Shown here one piece after another: positions 9,117 through 18,383 of a stretch of 32,046 nt of DNA. How positions within the stretch are numbered: position 1 is the first letter of the stretch; each line of letters starts with the position of its first letter. Origin of the DNA: Neocallimastix lanati (nom. inval.) (Eukaryota; Neocallimastigomycota; Neocallimastigomycetes; Neocallimastigales; Neocallimastigaceae); assembly GCA_016946835.1 (NCBI GenBank), contig JACVTC010000401.1:1-32046 (forward strand). The letters are read 5' to 3'. Under the pieces are notes generated by a model that did no database searches, was not told where the DNA came from, and saw only the letters and a program-made list of their open reading frames with translations. Both the position numbers and the translations under genes were made by a program.

Positions 9117-9133
9117 TGGTGGAGATATCGGGG
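9117..9133 (+). other. element 2 primer binding site
   Basis: TGGTGGAGATATCGGGG starts 6 nt after the LTR end. It complements a tRNA 3' end with CCA, discriminator A and an acceptor starting GGAGATA. The first nine bases equal those of element 1, so both elements may use related primer tRNAs. The primer tRNA is not in this window. Confidence 0.65.
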
Positions 9134-9532
9134 AATTAAATAGAAATAATAGTAAATAACATAGATTTTTTTTTAATTTTTTTTTTATTTTATATTGATA
9201 AACAAGTAAGTCGTTAATCCTTTGATTAACCCATGGCGCTTGTTTGATATATATATATAAAAAAAATTTTTTTTAAATAAGTAAAATTAAGATTCTAAAA
9301 AAACAAATTTTGTAAAATTATAACAAGGAGCGGATAGAGCTCATACACAGTGTATTCTCAGATAGCAACAAATTAACTCTATTCATAGTAGGTTATTGAA
9401 TAGTAGTTAATTTGGAGATTAATTGGAAAGTAGACGAAGGTATTTGGTTACCGACCCGGTAATAATAGTTCAACCTTCAACGTTTCAACACACGAAGGTG
9501 CGGGTACTTTCCAAGCACTGGCGAATAAGGAG

Positions 9533-9554
9533 CTTACGTCACCGAAGGCGTAAG
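9533..9554 (+). promoter_or_regulatory. conserved leader hairpin, ACCGAA loop (element 2)
   Basis: 5' arm CTTACGTC, loop ACCGAA, 3' arm GGCGTAAG: eight pairs including one U-G. Element 1 has the same loop and length at 6925-6946, with C-G and G-C at stem positions 5-6 here replaced there by G-C and A-U. Position in the leader is similar in role: downstream of the PBS and upstream of gag. Confidence 0.65.
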
Positions 9555-10131
9555 ATTGTTTTTTTTATATAATTTTTTTTACTTTTCTTTGTGCTAGTTA
9601 TAAGGCACTTTATTATATAAAGTATCAGACTTTGGCTAACTTCGCCATTTAAATTTTTTTTATTTTTTTTTATTACTGGTACTTTATTTGTTATATAATT
9701 CCTGTAATAGAATCTTAATTTACTTTGAAAATATTGTGTTTTTAGTTAATTTTTATTAGTTAATAAAAATATTATTGAATACTTTTAAAATTTTTTTATT
9801 CCGTACATAGATTATCGGATTAAGTTTATCCTACATAGTAATTGGGCTAGTGGGCTCTGAACTGCTATATTTTATATTGAATATAGTAATCGTGGCACAC
9901 GCGTGGCATGACACCATTAGGTAAGCTGCACGTCAGACAGTGTGTACTATCAGATTGTACGACAATAAAGATTATTTTTTTGTATTTAATAATTATAATT
10001 AATTAATAATTTTATTAGCTATAACAATACAATATTTATCGTTTAAAAAGAAAAATTTTTGAAAGGTGAAAATAATAAATAAAACTTTGCTTCTAAATTT
10101 ATTACTACAAATATACTAAATTACAAAATTC

Positions 10132-10319
10132 AAGTGGTCGATAAAGATTTCGAGCTTGAAAAATATTCTATTAAGTTGTCGATAAAGATTTCGAACTTAA
10201 AATTATTCTATTAAGTTGTCGATAAAGATTTCGAACTTAAAATTATTCTTAAAAAAGTAGTCGAAAAGAACCTCGTGCTTTATAATTTCTACTAAGTTGT
10301 CGATAAGGATTTCGAGCTT
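10132..10319 (+). repeat. five spaced 26-nt hairpin repeats
   Basis: Units at 10132-10157, 10173-10198, 10213-10238, 10255-10280 and 10294-10319, each exactly 26 nt, at 39-42 nt spacing. Each has outer arms AAGT and ACTT (or GCTT, giving U-G), a 2-nt bulge, inner arms TCGA/TCGA and an 8-nt loop. Unit 4 keeps lengths and most pairs although its loop sequence has changed. They lie 183 nt before the gag ATG. Possible packaging signal, protein-binding array or translation element; function inferred only. Confidence 0.7.
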
Positions 10320-10501
10320 ATACTTACTAAAGAAAGCAAATAAAATTATTATTTTCAAAAATTACTAAGATATATTGTTTTAAAATTTGATTCGATATTA
10401 AATTACTTGTTAAATTATATTTTTAAAGTTGGACTTTCAAATTTATTCGTATTTAATAACCTCGTTAATTTACAATAAAAAAATTATTAACTAAAAACGA
10501 A

Positions 10502-11407
10502 ATGTCTACTAAAAGTACTTTAAGTTTTAAAGAATTAAAGAAAGAATTACGAGACATAGTGAAGCTTAGCAAGGACAATTTAGATATAAAGTCCTGGGCT
10601 ACTGAATTAAAACTTTGGATCAAGATACAAGGTATCACAGATCCGGAAACAATATTTAATGCTTGTTTACTTACCAGCTCTGGTGAAGTACAACGCGTTA
10701 TTGAAGATTTGGGAGAAGATAGTGATGATGAAAGTGATGATTCATCAGATGAAGAAGAAGATGATGAAGAAGAAAATGTTGATGATGATAAATTTCCTTC
10801 TCTTGAAAAAATTATTTCAAGTCTTGAAAATTTTTACGGTATTAAAGAAGACCAAAATTTACTTCTTAAAGAACTTCGTGCAATGCGAATTAAAAGAAAC
10901 GAAAAGATTAAAGACTTTAATGTAAGATATAGAACTTTGTACACTAAACTTGATAAAAAGAGAAGAAAGCGCATTGGTGTACTAGATTATATTGACTCTA
11001 TTCAAAATAATTATGAAGCCTGGAAGAAATTATCCCTTAAAGATGATATAAGTATGGAGAAAGCTTTCAAAATTGCCGAGAAAGTAGATAGACTTTCTGT
11101 AAGGAACAATAATATTAATACCTATAATGTTAATAATTCCCAGCATAATCAAAATAATCAAAACAGTACTACTTCAAGACTTTATCCTAAAAGAAGAAAC
11201 GAAACTTTCCAAACAAGTCAAACAAATAATAAACTGAAACCTCAAGATATTATAGAAGAATCAACCCAGAAAATGAGAAATTTATCTGTTAAAACTTGCT
11301 TCTTCTGTAAGGAAGAAGGTCATTACTCATACTATTGCCCTCAATTAAATAAGATTATGGAAAAAAATAAAAAAGAAATATATTCCAAAAAGTCTTTAAA
11401 CTTCTAA
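10502..11407 (+). CDS. gag: Gag capsid/nucleocapsid protein, element 2
   Basis: 301 aa, intact, first ATG after the leader. It packages element RNA into virus-like particles. Residues about 65-100 are a strongly acidic stretch (Asp/Glu runs) inserted in the N-terminal half, absent from the element 1 Gag. Next is a conserved Gag stretch with RAMRIKRNEKIKDFNVRYRT near residue 125, then an Asn/Gln-rich linker, then a CCHC zinc knuckle CFFCKEEGHYSYYC at residues 266-279. The C terminus is Lys-rich. The last sense codons contain the T-TTA-AAC slippery heptamer, and pol follows in the -1 frame. Confidence 0.9.
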   Translation: MSTKSTLSFKELKKELRDIVKLSKDNLDIKSWATELKLWIKIQGITDPETIFNACLLTSSGEVQRVIEDLGEDSDDESDDSSDEEEDDEEENVDDDKFPSLEKIISSLENFYGIKEDQNLLLKELRAMRIKRNEKIKDFNVRYRTLYTKLDKKRRKRIGVLDYIDSIQNNYEAWKKLSLKDDISMEKAFKIAEKVDRLSVRNNNINTYNVNNSQHNQNNQNSTTSRLYPKRRNETFQTSQTNNKLKPQDIIEESTQKMRNLSVKTCFFCKEEGHYSYYCPQLNKIMEKNKKEIYSKKSLNF

Positions 11408-11447
11408 ATGGGAGCAGAAGCACTCCCAATGACAAAACAATAGCTTC
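11395..11447 (+). promoter_or_regulatory. -1 ribosomal frameshift site with pseudoknot, element 2
   Basis: Heptamer T-TTA-AAC (11395-11401) in the gag frame, gag stop TAA at 11405-11407 inside an 8-nt spacer (11402-11409), stem 1 GGGAG (11410-11414) with CTCCC (11423-11427), and stem 2 GAAGC (11417-11421) with GCTTC (11443-11447). Loop 1 is 2 nt, one base joins stem 2 to stem 1, loop 3 is 15 nt. The -1 frame is open from the heptamer to 13713. Stem 1, spacer and hairpin loop length equal those of element 1, while stem 2 sequence differs with pairing kept. Confidence 0.88.
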
Positions 11448-13713
11448 ATTAAATAATTTACAAAATAATACTTTTACCAAGAATACCCCAATTGATAATA
11501 ATTCCTTTAATAAAGAATCTGAAGAATCTGATTTTAGTGACACAACTGAAAGTGAGGATAATATCATTATAAATGCTATAAAAAGAAAAATGAATGATAA
11601 TAACAGCGAAAAGGAAGAAAATAATTCCAAGAAAGTACATAAAAGTTTAAAAGATAATCCACGTCCTTTCGCAACTCCTGCTTTAAGAAAGAAGAAAGAA
11701 AATGAGCTACATAATAAACCAAATAAAGTTTATAAAAATCAAATACTTCCTTCAATTTTAACTCAACCAAATATTAACAAAGAAAAACAAAAAGAAAAGG
11801 AATTAAGAAATATAACAAGAGTAAGAGAAAGTAAAGAAGAAAACAACAATTATTCATCAAAAGGAAAGAAAAAAGTTGAATCTGAAGATATACTTGTAAT
11901 CGATAATGAAATAGAAGATATAGAAATGAATAAAGATAATCAACAAAATAAAACTAATACTTTGGAAAAATTAATTTCAACAAAAACTAAAGAAACTAAT
12001 AATGAAAATACTCAGTTAGTAAAAAGGAATATCAAAATGATGAATAATAAAGAACCTTACAATATTATGGATGATTTAAATAATCTTAAATCCAGTATTA
12101 CGATAGGTCAACTCTTGAATGCATGTCCGAAAATTCGTTCACAATTAACTCAAGGTTTAAAGTTAGAAAAATCTAAAATAATTGGAACTGTAGACAATGT
12201 AATAGCACGAACTTTATTAGTGAATAACTATGATCATAGCTACATAAGTAAAAGTAATGAAGTAGCCGAAGAAGACTTAGCAATGGTTGATGCAAGTGTT
12301 GACGGAGTACTAGGAAAACTTTTAATTGATTCTTGTAGTAACCTAAGCATCGTTACTAAGCAGTATTTTGATAAATTACCTGGTGAATATGAAACAGTTG
12401 GAAAAAGTCGTGGAAGAATCCAACTAGCAACACAAGATGAAGAATACTCGGAAGGAATTATTGTTCAATTACCAGTAAAAATTAATAATTATGAATTTAA
12501 TGCGGACTTTAGAATTATTGAGAAAGAAGACTCATTTTATGATATGTTAATAAACTTTAAAACTCAAATCGATCATTGTTTATTTATTCATCCGACCTTA
12601 AACAGTTTATGTAAACTTTTGTCAGAAAGTGAATACGAAGAAATAGCTAAAATAAATAATCAATATTATGATGAAGAAAGTATAATTTGCACTATTAGAA
12701 AAGTTAAAGAAACGAATAATGAAAAGGAAATTATAAAGGAATTAACTCCAATGGAATTTATTGAGAGTGATGAATTTTTAAGTACCTTAAATAAAGATTA
12801 TAAAGAACAAATTATTAAAATTCTCAAAGAAATGATTGACATAGTTGCCACTTCAACAGAAGAACTAACTCCTTCTAAACTTTCACCACATAAGATCCGT
12901 TTGAAAGCAAATGCAAAGCCAGTAAAATTAAGAAGTTATAGGTTAACTAAATTAAAATCAGATATCTTAAAAGAAGAACTTACAAAGCTTATTAAGAAAG
13001 GATTGATAGAACCATCCTGTTCAGAATGGTCATCTCCAGTAGTACTCATTCTAAAACACAATGGAAAGTGGCGCTTGTGTATTGACTACCGAAAAGTCAA
13101 TGATATGACAGAAAAAGATTCTTATTCAGTTCCATATATAGATGAAATTTTTGATAGTCTCGGAGGATCTAAAATATTTACAACTCTTGATTTATTTTCT
13201 GGTTTTCACCAAATCTTAATGGATGAAGAAAGCGTTGAAGTAACCACTTTCACTACTAAGTTTGGAAATTATCAATTTAAGGTTATGCCTTTTGGACTTA
13301 CTGGAGCTCCCTCAACCTTCCAAAGAGAAATGAATAAAATTTTATTCCCTTTTATTGGTGAATTTGTTTATGTATTTATTGATGATGTTTTGATCTATTC
13401 AAAAAGTATCGAAGAACATTTAATTCATATTAAACAAGTATTAGAAGTATTTAAAGAAAACAAGTTAAAAATTAATATTGAAAAGTGCCATTTTCTTCAA
13501 ACTGAAGTTGATGTATTAGGTCACAAACTTACTACTAAAGGATTAAGTCCCATGGAAAGTAAGATAACAGCTATTAAGAAGTGGGAAGCCCCTTCATCAC
13601 TTCATGAATTAAGATCATTTCTAGGAGCAAGTAGGGATATTATCGTGACTTTATTCCCTAAATATGCTCAAATTACCTCACCTTTATGTAAATTATTGAA
13701 AAAGAATACCTAA
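11395..13713 (+). CDS. pol: Pol N-terminal part: transframe region, protease, reverse transcriptase (element 2)
   Basis: Open in the -1 frame from the slippery site for about 772 codons; translated as Gag-Pol. A long charged, Asn/Lys-rich transframe region (to about 12080) precedes the protease. The protease active site reads LIDSCSNLSI at about 12322-12351: Asp-Ser-Cys where the family has Asp-Ser/Thr-Gly, a one-base change GGT to TGT. RT has KWRLCIDYRKVND, TLDLFSGFHQI, MPFGLTGAPSTFQ and the catalytic pair in VFIDDVLIYS (FIDD at 13375-13386). Near 13637-13657 a lost base and a gained base shift about seven codons, replacing the usual YYRxFI motif. A further extra base at about 13709 ends the frame at 13713. 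Confidence 0.88.
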   Translation, partial: FKLLNGSRSTPNDKTIASLNNLQNNTFTKNTPIDNNSFNKESEESDFSDTTESEDNIIINAIKRKMNDNNSEKEENNSKKVHKSLKDNPRPFATPALRKKKENELHNKPNKVYKNQILPSILTQPNINKEKQKEKELRNITRVRESKEENNNYSSKGKKKVESEDILVIDNEIEDIEMNKDNQQNKTNTLEKLISTKTKETNNENTQLVKRNIKMMNNKEPYNIMDDLNNLKSSITIGQLLNACPKIRSQLTQGLKLEKSKIIGTVDNVIARTLLVNNYDHSYISKSNEVAEEDLAMVDASVDGVLGKLLIDSCSNLSIVTKQYFDKLPGEYETVGKSRGRIQLATQDEEYSEGIIVQLPVKINNYEFNADFRIIEKEDSFYDMLINFKTQIDHCLFIHPTLNSLCKLLSESEYEEIAKINNQYYDEESIICTIRKVKETNNEKEIIKELTPMEFIESDEFLSTLNKDYKEQIIKILKEMIDIVATSTEELTPSKLSPHKIRLKANAKPVKLRSYRLTKLKSDILKEELTKLIKKGLIEPSCSEWSSPVVLILKHNGKWRLCIDYRKVNDMTEKDSYSVPYIDEIFDSLGGSKIFTTLDLFSGFHQILMDEESVEVTTFTTKFGNYQFKVMPFGLTGAPSTFQREMNKILFPFIGEFVYVFIDDVLIYSKSIEEHLIHIKQVLEVFKENKLKINIEKCHFLQTEVDVLGHKLTTKGLSPMESKITAIKKWEAPSSLHELRSFLGASRDIIVTLFPKYAQITSPLCKLLKKNT

Positions 13714-14337
13714 ATATGAATGGAATAAAGAACAACAAGAAAGCTTTGAACTCCTAAAAGAAAAATTAATCAATGCACCTATTCTAAAATTTCCGTCATT
13801 TGACAAACCTTTTATCATTAGAACTGATGCTTCGTATAATGGAATTGGTGGAGTTCTTTTACAAAAAGAAGAAGAAACCGGTAAGGAGCATCCAATACAC
13901 TTTATAAGTAGAAGTTTGAAGAAAGCTGAAAAGAATTATGGTATTCACAGATTTAGGAAGGAACAGCTTTATTTTACTGTATGACTAAATTTAAATCTTA
14001 TATTGAAGGAAATCCATTACCTACAACTATTTACACAGATCATAAACCATTAGTTGGTTTATTTAAGAATAAAGAACCTTTGAATGCAAGGCAAACAAGA
14101 TGGTGTCTAACCGCTAGTATGCTCGGAATTAATATAAAATATGAATCAGGCAAAAAGAATGTGTTAGCTGATGCTCTTTCAAGAATGAAAAGTAAGGAAG
14201 AGAGAAAGATATTATTAACAAAAATTACTAATGGAAATAATGAAGAATTATTATCTAAAGTTATAAAGGAATTTATTAATGAAAAGTTTACTGTTATTGA
14301 TGGTGAAGATTACTTTTATCGACAATGGAAATTATAG
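13710..14337 (+). pseudogene. pol: Pol RNase H segment with frame breaks (element 2)
   Basis: Continues pol after the extra base near 13709. First piece: YEWNKEQQESFELLKEKL, then IIRTDASYNGIGGVLLQ with the first catalytic Asp (about 13820), then SRSLKKAEKNYGIH with the conserved Glu. Two extra bases near 13949 and 13957 move the frame; it resumes at the ATG at 13981 with TIYTDHKPLVGL and NVLADALSR (about 14158-14185). An extra A in the run at 14328-14331 then ends this frame at 14337 and passes pol to the integrase frame. All lesions are one-base changes. Confidence 0.82.
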
Positions 14338-15412
14338 AAAATTAATAACGGACGAAAATGAAAGGTTTAAATTAATTTTAGAAGCTCATAATATTGGCCA
14401 CGAAGGATATTACAAAACATATCAAAGACTTAAGAAAAACTTTTATTGGAATCATATGATTAAAGATATCAAAAGAATTGTTAGTAATTGTGAAAAATGC
14501 CAGTTAAATCGTCCTCAACCATATCCAGAACCAACCGAAATCCATCCAACTAAAGTGGAGGGTCCCTTTGTGCATTTAGGATTAGATATTATAGGACCGT
14601 TACCAAAAACAAGAAATAATAATCAATATATTATAGTAACTGTTGATTACTTTACCAAATGGGTTGAAGCCGAACCCACTGAAAACATAACTTCCTCTGA
14701 TATAATTAAATTTTTAATAAACGTTTTTGCAAGACATGGTGTGCCTCAAGTTATTACTACAGATAATGGAGTCCAATTCACTTCTGATATGACTAAAATC
14801 TTTCTTGATCTTTATGATGTTTATGTAAAATTCATAGCTACCTATCACCCTGAATCCAATGGTCTCACTGAAAACCGAAATAAAGAAATTGGAAAATTAC
14901 TTCGTTTATTAGGAAGGAAAAATCAAGATTGGGATGAAGTTTTACCTTCTGCTTTATGGGCACTTCGAACTACCAAAAACACAGCTACCGGACATTCTAG
15001 TTTTGAATTAGTATATGGAAGAGAAGACCAACAGCCTTATGATATAGCCATAAGAACAATTGAAAATGCAGGTAAATCGTATGATGAAATTTTAATGGAA
15101 AAATTTGTTCGTCATTATCAATGGACTAGAGAAGCATGCGAAAATGTGAAGAATGCTAACAAGTATTGGGCAACAAGACGAGAAGAACAAATAAGTATGA
15201 AAAAAGGAAAAGAATTAAAAGCTGGTGATCTTGTTCTTGTTAGAAACTTTAGCCGCACTAAGCTAGAACCATATTACAATGGACCATTTAAAATTTTAAA
15301 AATTCAATTCAACACGGCAACCTTAATCGATCAGAAAACTGGGAAACAACTCGATAGGAATGTTCATTTTAAAAATTTAGTAAAGTTTAACTCCGCTTAC
15401 AGAGAAGCTTGA
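14327..15412 (+). CDS. pol: Integrase, C-terminal part of Pol (element 2)
   Basis: Open to TGA at 15410-15412. Inserts the cDNA copy into host DNA. Zinc site HHCC (HNIGHEG, then NCEKCQ) at about 14389-14502; catalytic core with D in GLDIIGPLP (about 14583), D in TTDNGVQF (about 14762) and E in LTENRNKEIG (about 14869). C-terminal GPY/F-type motif PYYNGPFKILK near 15270-15302. The protein ends 16 residues after the VHFKNLV segment, with no chromodomain, so targeting to tRNA genes would need another determinant, as in yeast Ty3 where integrase meets TFIIIB. In-frame ATGs upstream (14279) are in a region better read in the preceding frame. Confidence 0.9.
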   Translation, partial: GNYRKLITDENERFKLILEAHNIGHEGYYKTYQRLKKNFYWNHMIKDIKRIVSNCEKCQLNRPQPYPEPTEIHPTKVEGPFVHLGLDIIGPLPKTRNNNQYIIVTVDYFTKWVEAEPTENITSSDIIKFLINVFARHGVPQVITTDNGVQFTSDMTKIFLDLYDVYVKFIATYHPESNGLTENRNKEIGKLLRLLGRKNQDWDEVLPSALWALRTTKNTATGHSSFELVYGREDQQPYDIAIRTIENAGKSYDEILMEKFVRHYQWTREACENVKNANKYWATRREEQISMKKGKELKAGDLVLVRNFSRTKLEPYYNGPFKILKIQFNTATLIDQKTGKQLDRNVHFKNLVKFNSAYREA

Positions 15413-15439
15413 GTCTTCGTCGGGGCATCTTGGTAAGAA

Positions 15440-15922
15440 TGTACTAAATAATGCATTCTTAATTAAATCTACGATTTATTTCTAATACATTATGTGTACA
15501 TTATTATTTTTGTACTTTAATAAATTTTTAAATTCAAAGATTAAAAATTAGATCAAAAATTATATTAAACTTTATAATTTTTATATTAAATCTTATATTA
15601 ATAGTAATATTTTTATATATTTAAAACTTATATTAACAATATTAATAATAAATCTTATTTTTTTATTTTTATATTAATAATGAAAATTTGTATTAATAAT
15701 ATTTTTATATATTGATAATTAAAAATTTATATATTATATTTTAACTTTTATTATAAAATTTTATATCGAAATGTTTTATTTTATATTGAAAAATATTTTA
15801 TTTTATTAAAAACCTTTATATTAGAATAGTATTTTTATTTTTATTTGAATATTTTAACAGATTGTAATAAAAATTTTAGCCAATTAAATAAATTCTTATT
15901 AGTAATATTTTAGATAGATTAG

Positions 15923-15977
<55 letters not shown>

Positions 15978-16287
15978 TATTAATATTATAAATGTATTTT
16001 ATTTATATTGTTATAATTAAATTTTATATAATTGATTATAAAAATCAATTTAAATTTAATAGTTTTTATATATAAAAAGAAAAATAATAATAAAATGTAA
16101 TTTAGTGGCAAGAACAACTTTTATGCCTTGAAAAAAAAGTATAAATAGTTGTAAATTTTGCTACTAATTTTTAAATATCATCAAATAAAATCAAATAAAT
16201 TTAATAAAATAAATAAATAAAATAAATAAATAAATAAAATTTGTGTTTCCTTACTTTATTTTTATTTAATTCTCTAAAACCTTAACA
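15440..16287 (+). repeat. element 2 3' LTR
   Basis: 848 bp copy of 8268-9110 with scattered substitutions (for example near 15533-15553 and 15885) and length changes around the poly-A run (15923-15973). The upstream sequence has no clean polypurine tract; CGGGGCATCTTGG is the nearest G-rich stretch. TAAGAA follows at 16288. Confidence 0.92.
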
Positions 16288-17140
16288 TAAGAAAAAAAAA
16301 AAAAAAAAAAATAAATAGTTAAAATAAAATTTAAATTTGAATTTAGAAGTATAAAAATTATCTGATTTTGTTTCAGAAAATTCTTTTATTTAGATTTTTT
16401 TGGGAAAAAAAAATTTTTATATTTTTTATTATTTTTATATATTTATTATTGTTAGAAGATAAAAAATAAAATAGATAAAGAAATATATTATTATTTTTGC
16501 TACACCAAAATATTGAGTTAAAAACTATAAGAAAAAGAAATTTGAATGGTCATCAATCTACGGTCATTACAAAATATAAAAAGAAAAAATTATAAAAGTA
16601 TTTTTACATAATAACCAATAATTATGGTCATATTTTCAATTTAAAAAAATAAAAAAAAAAAAAAAAACCAATGGATTGGGTTAATAATACAAATTTAAAA
16701 AAATATAAAAGATTTAAAAATATATATAACAATTAAATAAAAAAAAAAAAAAGATTTGCCAAATAATGTAAAATTTTAATAACCTGTCAATGGATTTTTA
16801 TATTTTAAAAAAAAAAAAAAAAAAGACAAACTCATTTAACTAATAAAAGAAAGATACCAAAATCAAAGGCAAAGGCATTTTAGTTTTTTTTTTTTTTAAC
16901 AATAGTATAAAATTCATTTAATGTAAATTTAGTTATTTCTCATATCAATTTAGGAGTTTAAATAAAAATTTTTAAAAAAATTTTAATAGGACATATAGAT
17001 TGCCAATAAGAAACATGAATCCAATACAAAATAAAAAAAAAAAATTGAAAGAATAAAAAATTTTTAAATTTATTATAAGAATAAAAAAATAAAATAAAAT
17101 TAAAATAAAAAAAAAAATTAATTATTATTAAACCGGTTTT
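16288..17140. other. AT-rich spacer with poly-A runs
   Basis: Starts with the right copy of the element 2 target duplication (TAAGAA, 16288-16293), which runs into a poly-A tract. Further A-runs at about 16655, 16740, 16810 and 17035. No coding frame or RNA gene recognised. Confidence 0.6.
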
Positions 17141-17568
17141 CACCTTTTTTTTTTTCTTCCGTACCCACAGTGAATGTCCTCCTCCTCCCCTCTCTAACCC
17201 CCCTCTAACTGTAGAAACAATAATACCTCTTTGTTTTTGGAGAATCTACCTTTACAACTTCAATTCTTCCTTCGCAATTCTTCTAGTACCTCCACCACCA
17301 AATTACGTTCTTCCTCCCCTCAACCAACAACAACCAAAAAAAAAAAAAAAAAAAGAAATAAAAAAAAAATCAACATGAACTCGACTACTGCTTGGGGTAA
17401 AAAAAATAAAATTCTGTCCTGAAGCTCTCTCTCTCTTTTTTTTTTTTTTTTCTTTTGTAGGAAATTTTTTTTATCAGAAACTCTTTTTTTTTTATCAAAA
17501 ACTCTTTTTTTTTTATCAGAAACTCTTCTTTTTTTCATCCCCTTCCCTTTTAAAAAAAAAACTGTCTT

Positions 17569-17608
<40 letters not shown>

Positions 17609-17870
17609 AGAAAACTAGGAGTAAAGTAATCGACCCTCTTTTTCCTAAGGCTTTCTTCTTTCTTCCTATACTTCAAATAAATTAAATAAACTCCACTAAA
17701 CCCTTAGTGGTCCAGTGGTCCACCTCCACCTAAAGTCTATCTCAAAAGTTCAAAAGAAGTAGATCATATCCCTCTGCCGAACTAAAACTATTCATTTTTT
17801 TTTTTTTTTGAAGAAAAGAGAACCCTACCCTACCTAGAAAACGAAATTAAAGTTTATCAAATTTTTTTTT
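17141..17870 (+). other. CT-rich island, possible 5' leader and first exon
   Basis: Pyrimidine-rich, GC-richer sequence (about 17155-17335) resembling a fungal 5' leader, then ATG at 17375 with a very short frame (MNSTTAWG) running into GTAAAA at 17397, and a polypyrimidine tract with CTTTTGTAG ending at 17460, as for a 64-nt intron. What follows is a three-fold repeat of a T-run plus ATCAGAAACTC (17466-17530) and poly-A, which is not protein-like, so a gene is not established. A tandem GTGGTCCA pair lies at about 17707-17722. Confidence 0.2.
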
Positions 17871-18351
17871 TTATATATTGATAAGAATTTTAATATTTTA
17901 TATTATTAATTATATTTTTTTTTTTATTTTCTTTTTTTTTTTTTCGCTTAATTTTTTTTTAACTACTAATAATAATATAAAAACGATAAAAAAAATTAAA
18001 CTATAAAAAAAAAGGATATAATTATAATAATAATAATAATAGAAATAATAATAATAATAGAATTAATAATAATAATATAAATATTAATAATAAAAGAAAT
18101 ATTAATAATAAAAGAAATAATAATAATAATAGAAATAATAATTTACAATTATTCAAACTAAATAAAAAATAAAAATAAAAATAAAAATAAAAATAAAAAT
18201 TATTGTAGAGTTAATTTTTAGTTTTTAATTAATAAATAATAATAATAATAATAATAGAAATAATAATAATAATAATAGAAATAATAATAATAGAAATAAT
18301 AATAATAATATAAGTATTAATAATAAAATAAATATTAATAATAATAAAAGA

Positions 18352-18383
<32 letters not shown>

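Larger units (their letters stand above)
9111..10501 (+). other. long structured leader of element 2
   Basis: 1.39 kb between the 5' LTR and the gag ATG, unusually long. It has GC-richer, foldable stretches: an inverted repeat GTTAATC/GATTAAC with CTTT loop at 9213-9230, the region 9328-9560 including the hairpin shared with element 1, and 9785-9965. Five spaced hairpins at 10132-10319 lie just before gag. No long open frame. Confidence 0.65.
8268..16287 (+). mobile_element. Ty3/gypsy LTR retrotransposon, element 2
   Basis: About 8.02 kb: 5' LTR, PBS, a long structured leader, gag, protease, RT, RNase H, integrase, 3' LTR. It is related to element 1 in gene order, frameshift module and integrase (DIIGPLP, TDNG, ENRNKEIG) but is a different family: LTRs, leader and gag do not match. 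LTR copies differ by several substitutions and indels, so it is the older insertion. The 5' LTR faces the 5' end of tRNA-Arg. Pol has net frame breaks near 13710, 13950 and 14329, plus a pair of compensating indels near 13637 and 13657. Confidence 0.95.

Noticed and set aside
10132-10319. CRISPR-like array from regular repeats
   Set aside because: The spacers are similar to each other and AT-rich, units vary, and the array is inside a eukaryotic retrotransposon leader.
15300-15440. Chromodomain or env gene after element 2 integrase
   Set aside because: The frame stops at 15412, only 27 bp before the 3' LTR; there is no room and no motif.
17320-17676. 118-codon minus-strand frame
   Set aside because: Lys/Phe runs arise from homopolymers and a short tandem repeat; no protein-like content.
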